This document shows, in pieces, positions 23,301 to 33,564 of a stretch of 64,000 bases of DNA. Within the stretch, counting starts at the first letter, position 1. Every line of letters starts with the position of its first letter. The position numbers were made by a program, and so were the translations under genes. The DNA comes from Acanthaster planci (lineage: Eukaryota > Echinodermata > Asteroidea > Valvatida > Acanthasteridae), in NCBI RefSeq assembly GCF_001949145.1, contig NW_019091478.1:621746-685745 (forward strand), in the 5' to 3' direction. The notes below the pieces were generated by a model. The model saw nothing but the letters and a program-made list of their open reading frames with translations, was not told the DNA's origin and made no database searches.

Positions 23301-25448
23301 GTTTCCATATATAAACACATTGACCTTATCAATTTATTAACATATGTAATTAATCAAAATCATAACAATTGATCGATCTGAGCATGTTTACAGACAAGGA
23401 TGCAATTGTGGCACTCATTACTTTTTCCAGTATCCTTGGAGTGAGCTTCCAGCCATCCTCCATGCCAGAGACCACTTCCAGGGACTCTTTGCCAGCCAAC
23501 ACCGTCATGGGCTTGTAGGTGATCCAGCTTGGAGACAGGATCAGCACAGCTAGACAAAGGACATGAGGAGTAAATGACCGCTTCAAATGGGCACATTAAG
23601 CACGTTGTGCCAAACCAAACTACTCCCCAAAGTATGTTTGATGTTAAAAACAGTTACGAGCGATCATGCATGCAAAAGACGTCAACAGATTGGCAGTTGC
23701 TGTCGTTTGGAATGCCTCTGGAACACCCCGGATTTAGAAGCTTTTTTCATCAGCTGAGCTCAATGCAAATTAAAAGTTTGAACTTGAGAATCCCACAATC
23801 CCTTGCTGTTAAGGATACCTCAAATGGCACACAAAGATAAATATAGATGCTGCATGTGATGCCAATGTACAAATTTTCATCAAAACTCTGCTTAACTAAT
23901 TCCTGAGGTCTGGTTTTAGAATCTTGTGCATTTGGCAACAAATACTTTTCACTCACCACTCACTCAAAAGTAGAGCTCTAAAAAACAACACCATTTCCAA
24001 ATTTTAGTTTAGAACTGAAGCTGCTAGTAACCCACGCAAAGGTAACTAAAAACTAAACTAAAAATTAGTTAATGTTCTTATCTTAAAAATGTCCAAATGT
24101 GTACAGAAGGTATCCAATGGAGCAACATTGGGCAGAAGAGCTAATGGAGGCCTAAAACATCAGATTGACTTAAGCTAAATTTATGTAAAAGGTGGACAGC
24201 AGAAGACAGGCTCTGGATGACTGTAGCATGCACGCCAGACAGAGCTGGTCCCCTCAGTTTTGATCCTCTGATTTTTACTTGTTGTATAAATTGCAGGCAA
24301 TTTACATCCAAAATAGACAGCCAAGGGTAATGTATGGAGAGTGATGAAAAATAAGGCACAGGGTTCGTGAAGGTCATGCTCACCACCATCGAAAGACTTG
24401 AATCAGGAGGTAAATGACCTGCTTGGTTCCTGGTCCGACGATGACCATGTTTGGGTCTAGGTGACCCAGACCGTCCAGCTGGGCGTGGAAATTGCAGATT
24501 TGGACGCGGAGTTCGAGCAGGCCTTTTAAAAGGCAGACAAAATCAATCACAAAAATTTCAACATGGCCACCAGATCTAGTTAAGTGTTTCTCAGTGCCTT
24601 TCTAAGAAATAAATGGAAATACACTTTTCTAAGGCCTTGCTGAAATTTTGAACATACATGTAAGTCACAAAGTGAATACGGTGCAGGCAAATGCAGCTAC
24701 CAAGTTCATGTGCTTAGCAAATAAACTCTTTGCTTGGCAAAAGTTGGTTACCAGCCTGAAATGTCATGGTATTGCATTTTCCACGTAACTGGTTCCCAGT
24801 CAGTTTTTGTTTAGTACATAAATTTCAACTAATCCATTGTGCAGGAAAACATAAGCCCACTATACAGTTGTACATGTACATAGTGTAATCGTTGACTAGG
24901 CTGAATGTCTTTTCCCCTCTTCACTCTGGAAAATCCTCCAAAACCTCTTGCAGTCTTGAAGGATCTGGAGAGTTACTTGGTAAAAAGAGTCTTATAGGGA
25001 GTCAGGTTGGCATAGTGCCACTTTCCACTGTGATCCAAGGTTTGAATTTCCTGTACAGTACGTTCGTACTTAGGATCCGATTGAAACTGGTACACGACTC
25101 CGTGGGGGAGGGAGGGTCCCTGGAATAGTTACCTGGGGCTTTCCTTCTACCACTAAATATGAAAATATTTTCATTGGTACCCATGATCATCCCGTTGCTC
25201 ATACCTGCGACAGGGAGATATGCATTTTCCCCAGCGCGCTCCGCAAGAACTCGGCGAGCGCCTTCCACGACGGGGAACGGTGACTGGCCAAAGCCAAAAT
25301 GGTAAATGGACTTGCCCTCGGCAATCATCTGGCGGATCTGCTCGTTCAGGGCCATATTGGAGGCCTTCTGTGCCTTGCAGAGGCGGGGCAAGACATACGA
25401 GTGGGAGGAGTCAACGGTCAGGTGCTGGTTCAGCAAAGAGGAATCCAT
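11377..25448 (-). CDS. Class I/II pyridoxal-phosphate aminotransferase (whole gene span, multi-exon)
   Basis: Spliced from eleven supported exons, with a twelfth tentative, the protein is about 433-440 residues, normal for a fold-type I aminotransferase. Family landmarks appear in order (my numbering): IVGPGTK near 108-114, NPDNPTG at 187-193, SDEIYG at 217-222 with the cofactor-binding Asp and Tyr, the Schiff-base lysine K249 in SSGLSKCFSAGGWR, and the substrate-carboxylate arginine R392 in TVRLCF. The enzyme should transfer amino groups between an amino acid and a 2-oxo acid; the substrate cannot be told from sequence. The opening HFGFGQSPFPV is typical of a bacterial-like aminotransferase subgroup found patchily in marine animals (family knowledge, not checked). 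No signal peptide is obvious, so it is probably cytosolic. The oddity is one extra base at the end of exon 2. Confidence 0.88.
11982..12158 (-). CDS. Aminotransferase exon 11 (small-domain C-terminal part)
   Basis: It is 59 codons in phase 0/0, with acceptor ttttcccag and donor AAG|GTAAAT. It begins VMAGGPGFMRPLTEFTVRLCF and contains the conserved carboxylate-binding arginine (TVRLCF) followed by NFDGG, the usual end of the class I/II small domain. The phases match exon 10 exactly. Confidence 0.9.
13328..13585. repeat. 124-bp tandem direct duplication beside exon 10
   Basis: Copies at 13328-13451 and 13462-13585 are about 97 percent identical with a period of 134 bases; the linker repeats ctatgaagac. 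The second copy ends 12 bases from the exon 10 splice donor (13597/13596 on the minus strand), so it lies in the intron immediately downstream of exon 10. The duplication is recent judging by identity. Confidence 0.9.
13598..13751 (-). CDS. Aminotransferase exon 10
   Basis: It is 51 codons plus one base that completes the codon split from exon 9. The acceptor is gctatccag and the donor GTA|GTGAGT. It encodes ELTRCGVQAILPVAGYYIF and continues to FKEADVV, matching the class I/II small domain in which a GGYF-like motif precedes the substrate pocket. Confidence 0.9.
13855..13937 (-). CDS. Aminotransferase exon 9
   Basis: It is 27 codons plus two bases, with acceptor gtattttcag and donor CACAG|GTAAGA. 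It encodes LFKLGDETKEYLKGCRCIMG and ends ALAKFCH. This corresponds to the helix of class I/II enzymes that leads from the large domain into the small domain. The split codon joins exon 10 as arginine. Confidence 0.88.
14675..14788 (-). CDS. Aminotransferase exon 8
   Basis: It is 38 codons in phase 0/0, with acceptor ctggatgcag and donor CAT|GTAGGT. It encodes CGYSIYPKELVALYKTVCSA and ends APVQHAAIH. The APVQHAA block is the conserved helix after the cofactor lysine, where class I/II enzymes have S-x-P-x-Q-x-A-A. Confidence 0.88.
15685..15750 (-). CDS. Aminotransferase exon 7 (cofactor lysine)
   Basis: It is 22 codons in phase 0/0, with acceptor ccatcttacag and donor CGG|GTGAGT. It encodes YYPEGTIISSGLSKCFSAGG followed by WR. 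The lysine in GLSKCF is the predicted Schiff-base residue for pyridoxal phosphate and GGWR is the usual following loop. Confidence 0.92.
16243..16333 (-). CDS. Aminotransferase exon 6 (SDEIYG motif)
   Basis: It is 30 codons plus one base, with acceptor catttgcag and donor AAG|GTGAGG. It encodes GVLRKYNVVVLSDEIYGHTQ and ends LSLAK. Asp in SDEIY is expected to pair with the pyridine nitrogen and Tyr with the phenolic oxygen of the cofactor. Confidence 0.92.
17400..19190. other. Aminotransferase intron 5, left part, no gene
   Basis: AT-rich intronic sequence with no supported exon. It includes repeat copy B at 17985-18035. Frames of about 115 codons at 18030-18377 and 18497-18844 (plus) show no recognisable family. 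Confidence 0.5.
17985..18035. repeat. Dispersed repeat, copy B
   Basis: Partner of 4285-4350, with the shared core catccaatcccacaatgc at slightly different bases, in the same orientation. Confidence 0.6.
19210..19480 (+). mobile_element. LINE 3'-end fragment
   Basis: The plus strand encodes WNRLPTI, a stop, then TAVSFEILKTNLKDSAF. This is a decayed version of the conserved C-terminus of CR1/jockey-type LINE proteins (WN-LP ... FK--LK). It ends in an (att)n-like tail at about 19458-19475. It sits inside aminotransferase intron 5 in antisense to the gene. Confidence 0.6.
19823..20252. other. Assembly gap (430 N)
   Basis: The run of N lies inside aminotransferase intron 5, between exons 5 and 6. 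Phases across it join correctly, so no coding exon need be missing. Confidence 0.99.
20700..21350. repeat. Degenerate repeated motif (ttcgtgaaaa...gcaaaa)
   Basis: Variants of cttcgtgaaaa followed by g-c-aaaa occur near 20711, 20959, 20983, 21071, 21153 and 21318. The spacing is irregular. It looks like an eroded minisatellite or the inside of an old repeat. Confidence 0.45.
21484..21523 (-). CDS. Aminotransferase exon 5
   Basis: A small exon with two bases completing Thr, then GISYSEAELMAL, then two bases. The acceptor is atggttag and the donor TTGAG|GTAAGT. It completes the NPDNPTG motif begun in exon 4, which fixes its identity in spite of its length. Confidence 0.88.
21769..21886. repeat. 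Foldback element, copy of the atggctgccatgc family
   Basis: Arm gtgcatggcagccacc (from 21769) pairs with ggatggctgccatgcac (to 21886), with about 83 bases between. It shares its arm with the longer foldback at 40554-40675. It lies within aminotransferase intron 5, close to exon 5. Confidence 0.65.
23118..23181 (-). CDS. Aminotransferase exon 4 (start of NPDNPTG)
   Basis: It is 21 codons plus one base, with acceptor taatttcccag and donor CCAA|GTGAGT. It encodes TILESGASKNHLLIFCNPDN and P. The Asn of NPDNPTG is expected to contact the cofactor ring. Confidence 0.92.
23422..23549 (-). CDS. Aminotransferase exon 3
   Basis: It is two bases plus 42 codons, with acceptor ctttgtctag and donor GAAAAA|GTAATG. 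It encodes VLILSPSWITYKPMTVLAGK and ends PRILEK. The PSW-TY block matches the class I/II P-x-Y region that stacks near the cofactor. Its incoming phase needs one leftover base from exon 2, whereas exon 2 as written leaves two. Confidence 0.9.
24384..24522 (-). CDS. Aminotransferase exon 2, with one extra base near its 3' end
   Basis: The acceptor is ttttaaaag and the donor GGTG|GTGAGC. It encodes GLLELRVQICNFHAQLDGLG, then HLDPNMVIVGPGTKQVIYLL, then IQVF. Its length is 139, one more than the phases of exons 1 and 3 allow. Reading past the shift gives DGA, which joins exon 3 as the expected F-D/N-G-A-V-L. The extra base lies within about twelve bases of the donor side, for example the C in tttcgat. 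An assembly error or a true inactivating allele are both possible. Confidence 0.88.
25205..25448 (-). CDS. Aminotransferase exon 1 with start codon
   Basis: It has 81 codons plus one base, from ATG 25448-25446 in good context (A at -3, G at +4) to donor GTCGCAG|GTATGA. It begins MDSSLLNQHLTVDSSHSY and contains IYHFGFGQSPFPV and ENAYLPVA, the start of the family's N-terminal segment that lines the active site. No acceptor is needed upstream, so this is taken as the first coding exon. No hydrophobic leader is seen. Confidence 0.9.
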
Positions 25449-27370
25449 CTTGACTGGATACAGTTCCTAGTCCACAGAACACTCACAAAGTCTTTACTAC
25501 CCATAAAAAGAACTGAGAATCAACAACAAAGACACATGCCACGCATTAAATATATTTTATCCAAGCAAATTCCACCTTATATTCATACGATTGTTCACAT
25601 ATTCAATAATTTTCATGTGTCAAAAACAGCATCCAGTTCTTCATATTAACACCATACTCCACTGTGCTTCAGAAATACTGAAGAAAAGTGAAAGACCAAT
25701 GTGGTGGACACTTTGATTTTTCCAACTGTCTTTTGGTCGGCATCTTATGCAGTCAAAAAATGATGGTTGGAGGGCAAGGGCTTAGTCTTGGTATCATACG
25801 TGTATCACTAACCTGTATCCATGTAGGATAGGCTCAAGGAATCCCCTTGTGCCTCCATTGTACAAACTAAAGGAAAGAGTTTTATATTCGGACATCACTT
25901 CACATCCTGTGCACAAACCCTATGAGACCCATCAAGAAATTTGTAAGATTTCAATATTTTCACTAATACATGTACACTTTGGGACATTTTACCACTTTCT
26001 GATGGACAATAAACAACCAGCAGGAAAAAATTAGTGAGGACCATATATGAAACTCTTACCTAAATGAAAATAGGCCTAACCCCAAAACAGCCTCCAGGAC
26101 CAAGGCACCAGTGTAGATCCGAGGCCTCTTATTCCAACCAAAAACTGAAAATTGCGGCCTAATTGAGTTATCTTATCTCCACGTCTAAGACAAAAGTGTA
26201 ATCTGGCATAGCAGTGAACGTGGAGTTTATCTAACCTTGCCCATGTTATCTGCTGTCTTTTTACTAACATGCTTCTGTCTGCCGTTAATTTCCTACCCAA
26301 TGCTATAGTGCACATACACAGCTGTACATTACGGTACTCAGTTATATAATCGCGGTATCTATATTATCATGGCATCAGAAATATTGAATTTTGTGTTACC
26401 AGTAAGTTCCCCATGGGCAATGGTAATCAATAACTTATAACCTCAGGATTAGTTTTATGAAATGAGTGAACAATCTGGTAAGGTTCTGTAAGCTTTGATG
26501 ATGCTTAATAAAGGACGTAACTTTTCCAAACTATGTAAATTTTCCTTCACCGTGTCTGGCATTACTTCCCGTCTATTTCTTTAAAAGTAACTTCTAATGC
26601 CCCCTTACCTAATGAATATCCGTTGCTGGGTAATCATGTGTGAATTCCGAAATGTCTGGAGAAACATTTTATCTGCAAAGTGTCCATATTTTCCGGAGTC
26701 AAAATACGGGTTTCTGTACTGAAAATGTTTGCATGAATAAAGTGCACCCCCAATCTCCATTCCAATAGACTTGAATCAATCATAATTCCACCCTACCGGG
26801 CAATTAGCAAATAAATACTTCGGCATTATTGTCTAATTTTTTAGCTATTCTGAAGGATTTTGCAAAGGATAGTTAGAATTTTGAACATTAATTTTTTAAT
26901 TTTAAATAAAATAGTTCAGGTCTAATGATATATTATAATTCTCTGGGAATCAGAACTTGGAAAGTGGACATTTTTAACGATTGTTTCAGACATCAGTAAA
27001 AGAACGAGTGCACCAAGAAAAAGAAATCAGTGATACCCGCATATTTATCATTCCTTTGGCAAACACTAATTAAGTAATAAGATGAATGTCACAGTTGTTG
27101 CTGCACTTGAGATTGGTGTAAAAAGTTCCAGTGAAAAAAGATTAAGTGATTCCTTGCCGGATTATTAAGTGTAAGGTGAGGCAGAGTAATTATTTGCATC
27201 TCGTTCTCTGGGTGAAGGTGCCATGTTCTGGAAAAATGGAGTCAATTATAGGTAAAATGGAACATTATTACTTTTATGAGGCTACATGTATTTTATTTCC
27301 TCTGAAAACAAAATCATTCTCTATATCCTTATTTATTCATAAACAAATTGCTTTAAAGTTACTCATAGAA
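25449..27370. other. Upstream region of the aminotransferase gene
   Basis: It should hold the promoter and 5' untranslated region for the leftward gene, but no TATA box or initiator could be assigned. From about 26500 to 27100 it is AT-rich with no recognised feature. Confidence 0.45.
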
Positions 27371-27374
27371 ACCA

Positions 27375-27600
27375 TTTCTCGACAGGGGAAGCCGGTTAAC
27401 GTCGCGGTTCTTTCCTTGCTTTGCACCAACGTGGCCCAGGTATCAAGTCCTGGCTTGGCCCAGGCTTTCAGTGCATTTTGGTTTGCGGTCCATACTCGCT
27501 CTCGCAGGTTTTCTCCGGGTACTCCAGTTCCCCCCTGCCTCTAAAACTGGACCTTCTTCCTAACTCTGTAATGTGATGCTGATTAATAAAGGTAGGCCTA
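27375..27600 (+). repeat. Interspersed repeat fragment (ggttttctccgggtactcc core)
   Basis: The core at about 27507-27530 is a widely shared interspersed-repeat string seen in many invertebrate genomes (general knowledge). Flanks carry gttaacgtcgcggttc and a TAGGCCTAG unit. Ends are approximate. Confidence 0.45.
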
Positions 27601-29500
27601 GTTATTGGTGCAAATAGTCCGAGTAGCTGAAAGCACCATTAAAACAAAACAACATTTCTCGACACCTGTACTGTGGTAACAGACTCCACCTCTGTTTGCA
27701 TACAGTGTGCACACAGCTATCGTAGAGGGAAATAAATTGAACCACAAGCAAAATTGCGTGAACATTGATGAAGCAAGTCGAAAAGTAAGATTTAGACAGC
27801 TGTGTTCATTACCATTACCATGGCATTAACACCTTCTCCCTGTTTTAAAGTCCACTTTCTTCTCAAACTAACATTTTGACCCTAAGGAACCAGTACTCAA
27901 TCCCGATAGACCACAAACTTCTGAAAACCTCGAAGTCAGGAAGTAAAAAACTGTTGAAGCCTGAGCTTAAGTCGAGTATTGGAAAACAGCCTTGGATTCA
28001 TAAAAAAATCTCCATCTACATGTAGGCTACATGTAGGTCAAGGAACCAGACTACGTTCGCTAATTTGTCATTGACATTGGGGCGGTCATGTACATATGCG
28101 TACATGTACGTACCGGTACGCTGCCGTTTAATCCCCAAATTTCTGTCAAAAACCAAAAGCCCTGTTCTTTTTTCTCTCTGATAATAGAGGGCATTACCAT
28201 CAACTTGCTTAGATAAGTTGTTTCGATAAAGTGGAATTTGTTCCCTAATATTAAAGCCTAAGGAACAGGGTGCTAAATCATGATACACAACGGAAAATGA
28301 TTCTGGAGTTAGAAAAACACAAACAAGTCTCTATTTCTACTACCTTGATTGAAATGCAGGCCTATGACAGTGATAGAAAAAGTTTCCGAACAGATCCAGA
28401 AACCCTATGCGTATCGACGAGTCTTACCAGTACCTTCTGGGCTCTGCAGTACTACACTACATATATTGTGCAGGTTTGTACAATCGAAGATAACTACTAC
28501 GGGGATCTTTATGCGACATAGCAAAACAAAGCTTTTCTCAAAACACGGTAGGCCTACATTTATTTCGGCCTACCTTACATCGAAACTGTAACGACATATT
28601 GAGAAAACGCTAATATGACACAAGTCAAAAAAAGTAAAACTTAGCTCGGACATTTTTTAGGCCTTCAGAAAAGGAGCCAGAGAGGAAAAAGATATTTAAT
28701 GCCGTTTACAGGTCCTCGTAGTGCGCCTGAGCTGAATAATGAAATTCCAGGTCAGCGTACGTAGACTTTCAGGGTACAAATTCAAGTGAGAATTTTTGAC
28801 CAGCTCATGAGCATTAAAAGTGCCCCCCACATCATCTTTTGAAAAAGGAGATTGTTTGGCCCCCAAAATGGTGAGATTGTGTAAATCGTTGCCAGGATCA
28901 ACTTTTTGGGTCTTTGAGCTTTCATATGAGAGCAGAAGGGCTAAAAACTACGGNTGTGTTTCAGAAATCTCAGGGATGTTGGCATGCTATTGGGTCCTGA
29001 ACGGTGCTGATTTTACTGTTTTCAATGGGGCTTGAATTTGTGGACTGGACCCGTCATGCTCCTTTGCTACGCACATCCGCATGAAACATAGTTTCATTCT
29101 ATTGAGACAACCTCAATAAATCAAAGAACAAACACAATCAATTTTGATCTTGGAATTTACTAAAAGCATGGGAGTGTGGCCATGTTTCAGGGGTCGAGTA
29201 CCAAGACATAGACTTTTCAGAAAGAAATGGAACCCCGATAAATCATATACATAAAAAATATAAATAAACAAATTTAAAGTATCAACAGAAAATCTTTCGA
29301 TACATGCACAATCTCGACAAATCCCACCTTGGGATTCCAGCCCTTATGGCTCTTCGGATTCTCTGTCCGTGTCATTCAGCCGAAAGTACTGTCTGGTTTT
29401 TTTTTTTGTTGTTGTTTTTTTTTACTGCAAGAAATATTAACAAACCTCATTTGGGATGACCAAAAATGAACCCCTGTAAATCCACTGAAAACTGGAGAAC
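27600..29500. other. Gene-free stretch before the retroelement island
   Basis: No supported gene. It contains an ACATGTAC/ACCGGTAC cluster (28085-28125), a single undetermined base (28954) and a 29321-29360 block similar to 29540-29585 (shared cccaccttgggatt). The latter is probably a local duplication of the 3' part of the adjacent retroelement. Confidence 0.5.
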
Positions 29501-29609
29501 TTTTTTTACAGCCAACATAACTCAAATATTCCAACTAATCCCACCTTGGGATTTTAGCCAAACTCTCTTCGGCTCATCCGTCATCTGTTGAAAATACCAA
29601 TGCGTTTTT

Positions 29610-29850
29610 ATAAATCGGGTTTCATACTTCCAAACTGCAATATGGGCTGCGGTTTGGCTGTCAGTGTACACTTTAATTTTTGAATTAGAAATTATGGGCA
29701 AGAAAGAAGCAATCGCAAAAGCAAAAGTGTTCAACTCTCGCCACGTAGAACTCATCCTAGCTTCTTCAACATTCCAGTTTTTGTGAGCGGTGTGAACATC
29801 GTTGCGTATTATTTTCCCCGAACCAACAGCACTAGCATCACAAAATACTA
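29610..29850 (-). pseudogene. RNase H domain of the DIRS-type element
   Basis: One open frame reads KVNKIVFCDASAVGSGKI, NVEEARMSSTWREL and KVYTDSQTAAHIAV. The three acidic catalytic positions (Asp in FCDAS, Glu in WREL, Asp in YTDSQ) are all kept, although the surrounding element is broken. The frame ends at a stop near 29522. Confidence 0.75.
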
Positions 29851-30317
29851 TTTTGTTTACTTTGCCAAATGTGAATATGTTTCTTACATTTTTGGGGAGA
29901 CATTATTCTCCCCAAATGTCAACTCAGCGACGCAATTTTCATCCAGATTAGGCCCTAATCAATTGGTCTTCGTGGGAGGCTCCAGCTATTGTAAACTGGC
30001 AGTTACGGATGGTTAACCTAGATAGATTACCTACCACTGGACCCAACGATATAACTTGTCCCACGAAAGAATGTAGTTATCTTATTGTGATTATGTCCGG
30101 TCCCTTAATCTCTGCTATTGTGTTGAGAATTTTATCTATCCTTCTCTGAAGGACCTACAAAGTTCCCGAGGATGTGTCCCAACTCCCAAGTCATACCCAG
30201 CCACTCAATAGGCCTAATACTAGTGGGATTCCAATGGCTTTTACCAATTATATACAAAGCCAGCTCTAATTAGATAAGTTTTTACATGACAAGAAATATC
30301 TTTAGCTACACTTAGAT

Positions 30318-30980
30318 TCAGTGCACAGTCACTTGATGTCTAAGGAATAACACAAAACCATCATCCAAATAAAATGCGATAAGGATACCAGCAGCACGCC
30401 AATGAGTGACGAGAGGCTTCACCATCTTAGTCAATATAGCAAAGGAGCTGATGAAAGACCAATGGCAACACTGTAAATTCAAAATACCTTCTAACATCAT
30501 TGATAACCCAGGAGAAACCTAAATATTTCTGGTAATCGGCACAAATACCAATGTGATGGTATCCAGACTTTAAATCAAAAGAAAACATGAGCATTTTTGG
30601 ACAAGAATTGAAGACTTATTTTCCAGTCGTCCAGTTTAAATGAAATCTTCGGTATAAATTCATTTATTTTACTGAGGTCTAGAATAAGCCTGGTTTGCTG
30701 GAAGGTTGATATGCAACGGACAATGGATTAACCACGAAAGAAAGAACAGTTTTCTCAACGATCCTACCAGAGTTTAACAATTCCAAAACAGATTCCACCA
30801 CAAAGGCATCTTGAAAAATAGAGGATTTATTATTATTAGAAAATAAAGAAGGGGGTGGAGTGATAAACGGGATTCGATATCCTTGTTCAATAACCGACAT
30901 TATCATTGAAGAGGCACCTATCTTGCGCCAAAAACTGGAATGCTCATGCAACCTTCCTTTAACATTAATATTATCTGAGG
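30318..30980 (-). pseudogene. Reverse transcriptase remnant of the DIRS-type element
   Basis: Blocks occur in three frames: FWRKIGAS...VIEQGYRIPF and ESVLELLNSG...FVVNPLSV (30700-30970), MLMFSFDLKSGYHH (about 30550-30600) and LVTHWRAAGILIAFYLDDG (about 30350-30410). The YLDDG catalytic motif is intact, but stops and shifts separate the blocks, so it is not translatable as one protein. Confidence 0.72.
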
Positions 30981-32619
30981 GGATATCCGCAGCACAACAT
31001 GATTCATAATCACAATTTACCTCCAATACATCGCTGAACTTGCCATACAAGTTAGACACCTTAGGGCAGGTGAAATCATGTAGAAGAGGGCTTGCTATTG
31101 GCGATTGCTGACTTGGTTGTATATCCCGAGACGGGTCCCTCAGTTGCAGGACCGAAGGGACAGACAGGTCGTTGAATGTTTGGGGCTTGCCACGGGATGC
31201 CTCTGGTAGTATATCCAAGCGGGAGTGCCGACTGTGCTTCGGGTGTAACTCGGTGCGACATTGCAGTGTTAAAGGCGAAGGGGCAGTCACGGAACCAATG
31301 TCCTTGCATCTTGCAGTTAAAACAGCCATCATTTGACACGCCTGGAATATAAACAATCAAACGAACCAAGAGCAATAGAAAGCTAGAAAGTGTGGTCGAT
31401 ATTCCACGTGAAGCGTACTAGGCCTGAAAGTGAAAAGCCTTATAAAAGCACGCCTTATAAGTAGTATACGCTTGGAATCACAACAATGGAAATAGTTTCA
31501 TTGAATCAAGCACACAGGAGTGGAATGAGCCAATACCACATCATTCCATCTGAAGGTGATATTCACCTTTAGGCCGCTCAAACAAACAAAACTAAATGTC
31601 TACACTCGTCACGCTAACAGGAAACTTCGGCTCCTTGTGAGAGCCGAATCATGCCACTGAAATAAAATTTTTAATAGGAACCGGAATTCATTCCTTATTT
31701 CGAATCACTTTTTTTCATGGTTTTACCAAATTTACCCATTTGCTTACGCAAAAATACTAATTCTCTGTGACTGCGTTTGCGGCCGTTGGTTATTGCATGG
31801 AGGTATAAAACACATTGGAACGTGCGTGATTTCTAGCCGCAGCCACAGCGAGTGGACAACACGTCATGTTCGTGGCTGTGTGCAACTTGCAGGTTTTGAA
31901 TGCAACTGTAACTTTTGATAAGAGTAATTTCGTGCTCAAACCAAACATGCTTGCTAAACTCGTCCTGGGTATGACGTTAAACTGCATCCGGTGGCAAGGC
32001 TCCAGTTCGGGAGATCTGAAGCTCTGGGGAGTGTGGAGCCACCCCTTAATTGCCATTGCTCCCGGGTCTGCTCTGGCCCGGAGCGAAAGCACCTGTACGT
32101 GCCTCATCTATGGGTCATATAGAATCCAGTCCATGCTGGATTAAAGGTAGATTTGGGGACGTCACTCCAGTCTTCTGGTAGACAAAGCAGGGGTTGCTAC
32201 ATAATATAGCACAATGGTTTGGACAGCAGGACGGCAAAATGTGTGGCGCACTATAAGGGCAGAGTTGTGACTTGTAGGCCTATAATCTTCTCGCTGGCCT
32301 GCCACACCTGGAAACAACCAGGTAACTAAATGCACCCTTGGGGTTGAGGGTGGGAAGGTAGCAACTTTGAAGTCGTGGAAGCCAGTAGGCTCGTCGGATA
32401 GAGATGCTTCCGACTATTTCTCCCCACTCCAATGTTAATCCATCACGGACGCACCAAAAGAATCGTTCCGTTGCGACTGCTCTAGGTAGTATGTGCGAGG
32501 TCTAAGGACCAATGGTGCTCTGAGTCATAGAGCCAAATGTCTGCATGCTGATATGATTCTTAGATATATAATTACTTGACGTCACGGTACGTAGAGGTGT
32601 CCTTTAGCTGGTTATCAGC

Positions 32620-33560
32620 TGCCCGTGGTGCGGAAAGATTGTGCTGATGGATGTATAGCAGCCTGGGTCAAATGTGGCCTCCAAGTCCAACGCCATGAAG
32701 ATCTGGAACCACCTAACCTCGAGGTCAGGTGGATCACAATACGCACCTCCTCTATGATCCTAGTACTGGGATTGTTCTATCGGCCCGGGTCAGCTTTAGG
32801 ATCTGACACTCGCTTTAATAACAGCCTCCCACCTTGCAAAAGAGTCATATTGGACACCTAAGCAAGACACACCATACTTATAGGGGACTTCAATGTCCAT
32901 CACAAATAGTGGCTTAATAGCAGCTCGCATCGCCAACTGATCCTGTTGGCATTGCTTGTCTTAACTTCAGTCTTGCCAGTAATGGTCTTGAGCAACTTGT
33001 GCAGGAACCCGATCGTTGTGGCAACATCTTGGACTTGGTTCTAACTGATGTTGCCACTTACACAGATGTGCAGAAATGTTATGAAAATGCAGTAAGAGAC
33101 CCTTCCCCTCAGCGAATTGAGAGTCTCTAGGCTTCTAGAAAAACCTTGCTCAGTTGGAATAAATGCTCGCCAGCAGCACTTCATTAGGACCCATGAACGC
33201 CTCACAATAAAGAAACAAGTCAGAAGGACTGGTGGTGGGTTGTGAATCGTCCCAAAGGTAGTACAGCTCCCTCAACAATCCCTACAGTGACACACGAAGG
33301 AAAAACATTTAGTACAGCAGAAGCGAAGTCAGAAGTCCATATTTTGCTGACAGGAGTACCATAGAGTATGCCCAGGATGAAGCTCCAACTTCTCCATCAC
33401 TCACTGACTACAAGCTCAGTTCAATCAGGATGAGGCTAAGGGACGTGAAAAGACTCCTGACATGTCTTGATTCTAAGAAAGCAAATGGTCCTGATGGTAT
33501 CAGCAATCGAATTTTTAAAGAATGTGCGGAGTCAGTTTGGCTGTCCCACTGTTAAAGTTG
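32620..33560 (+). mobile_element. LINE fragment 1 (endonuclease to start of RT)
   Basis: The plus strand encodes an apurinic-type endonuclease segment (QRHEDLEPPNLEVRWITI, VLGLFYRPGS, then GDFNVHH and NILDLVLTD near 32885-33060). It then encodes the N-terminal RT block RLLTCLDSKKANGPDGIS at about 33450-33515. Several stops and shifts break it. Family is CR1/jockey-like by motif. It ends abruptly where a second LINE begins. Confidence 0.7.
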
Positions 33561-33564
33561 TTCT

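Larger units (their letters stand above)
29500..31390 (-). mobile_element. Decayed DIRS/Ngaro-type (tyrosine-recombinase class) retrotransposon
   Basis: Reading the minus strand from right to left gives, in order: a Gag-like zinc knuckle (CFNCKMQGHWFRDC, C-x2-C-x4-H-x4-C, about 31280-31330); an RT N-terminal region (GRLHEHSSFWRKIGAS, then FVVNPLSV); RT core remnants (MLMFSFDLKSGYHH, YLGFSWV, HWRAAGILIAFYLDDG); and RNase H (KIVFCDASAVGSG, SSTWREL, KVYTDSQTA). The FDLKSGYHH and SSTWREL signatures are characteristic of DIRS/Ngaro-like elements rather than LTR or LINE RTs. Stops and frame changes break it. I did not find the tyrosine recombinase or terminal repeats, so the subclass is inferred. 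Confidence 0.75.

Noticed and set aside
25002-25204. Extension of aminotransferase exon 1 past the donor
   Set aside because: Homology stops at LPVA and a strong GTATGA donor follows; the open extension is intronic.
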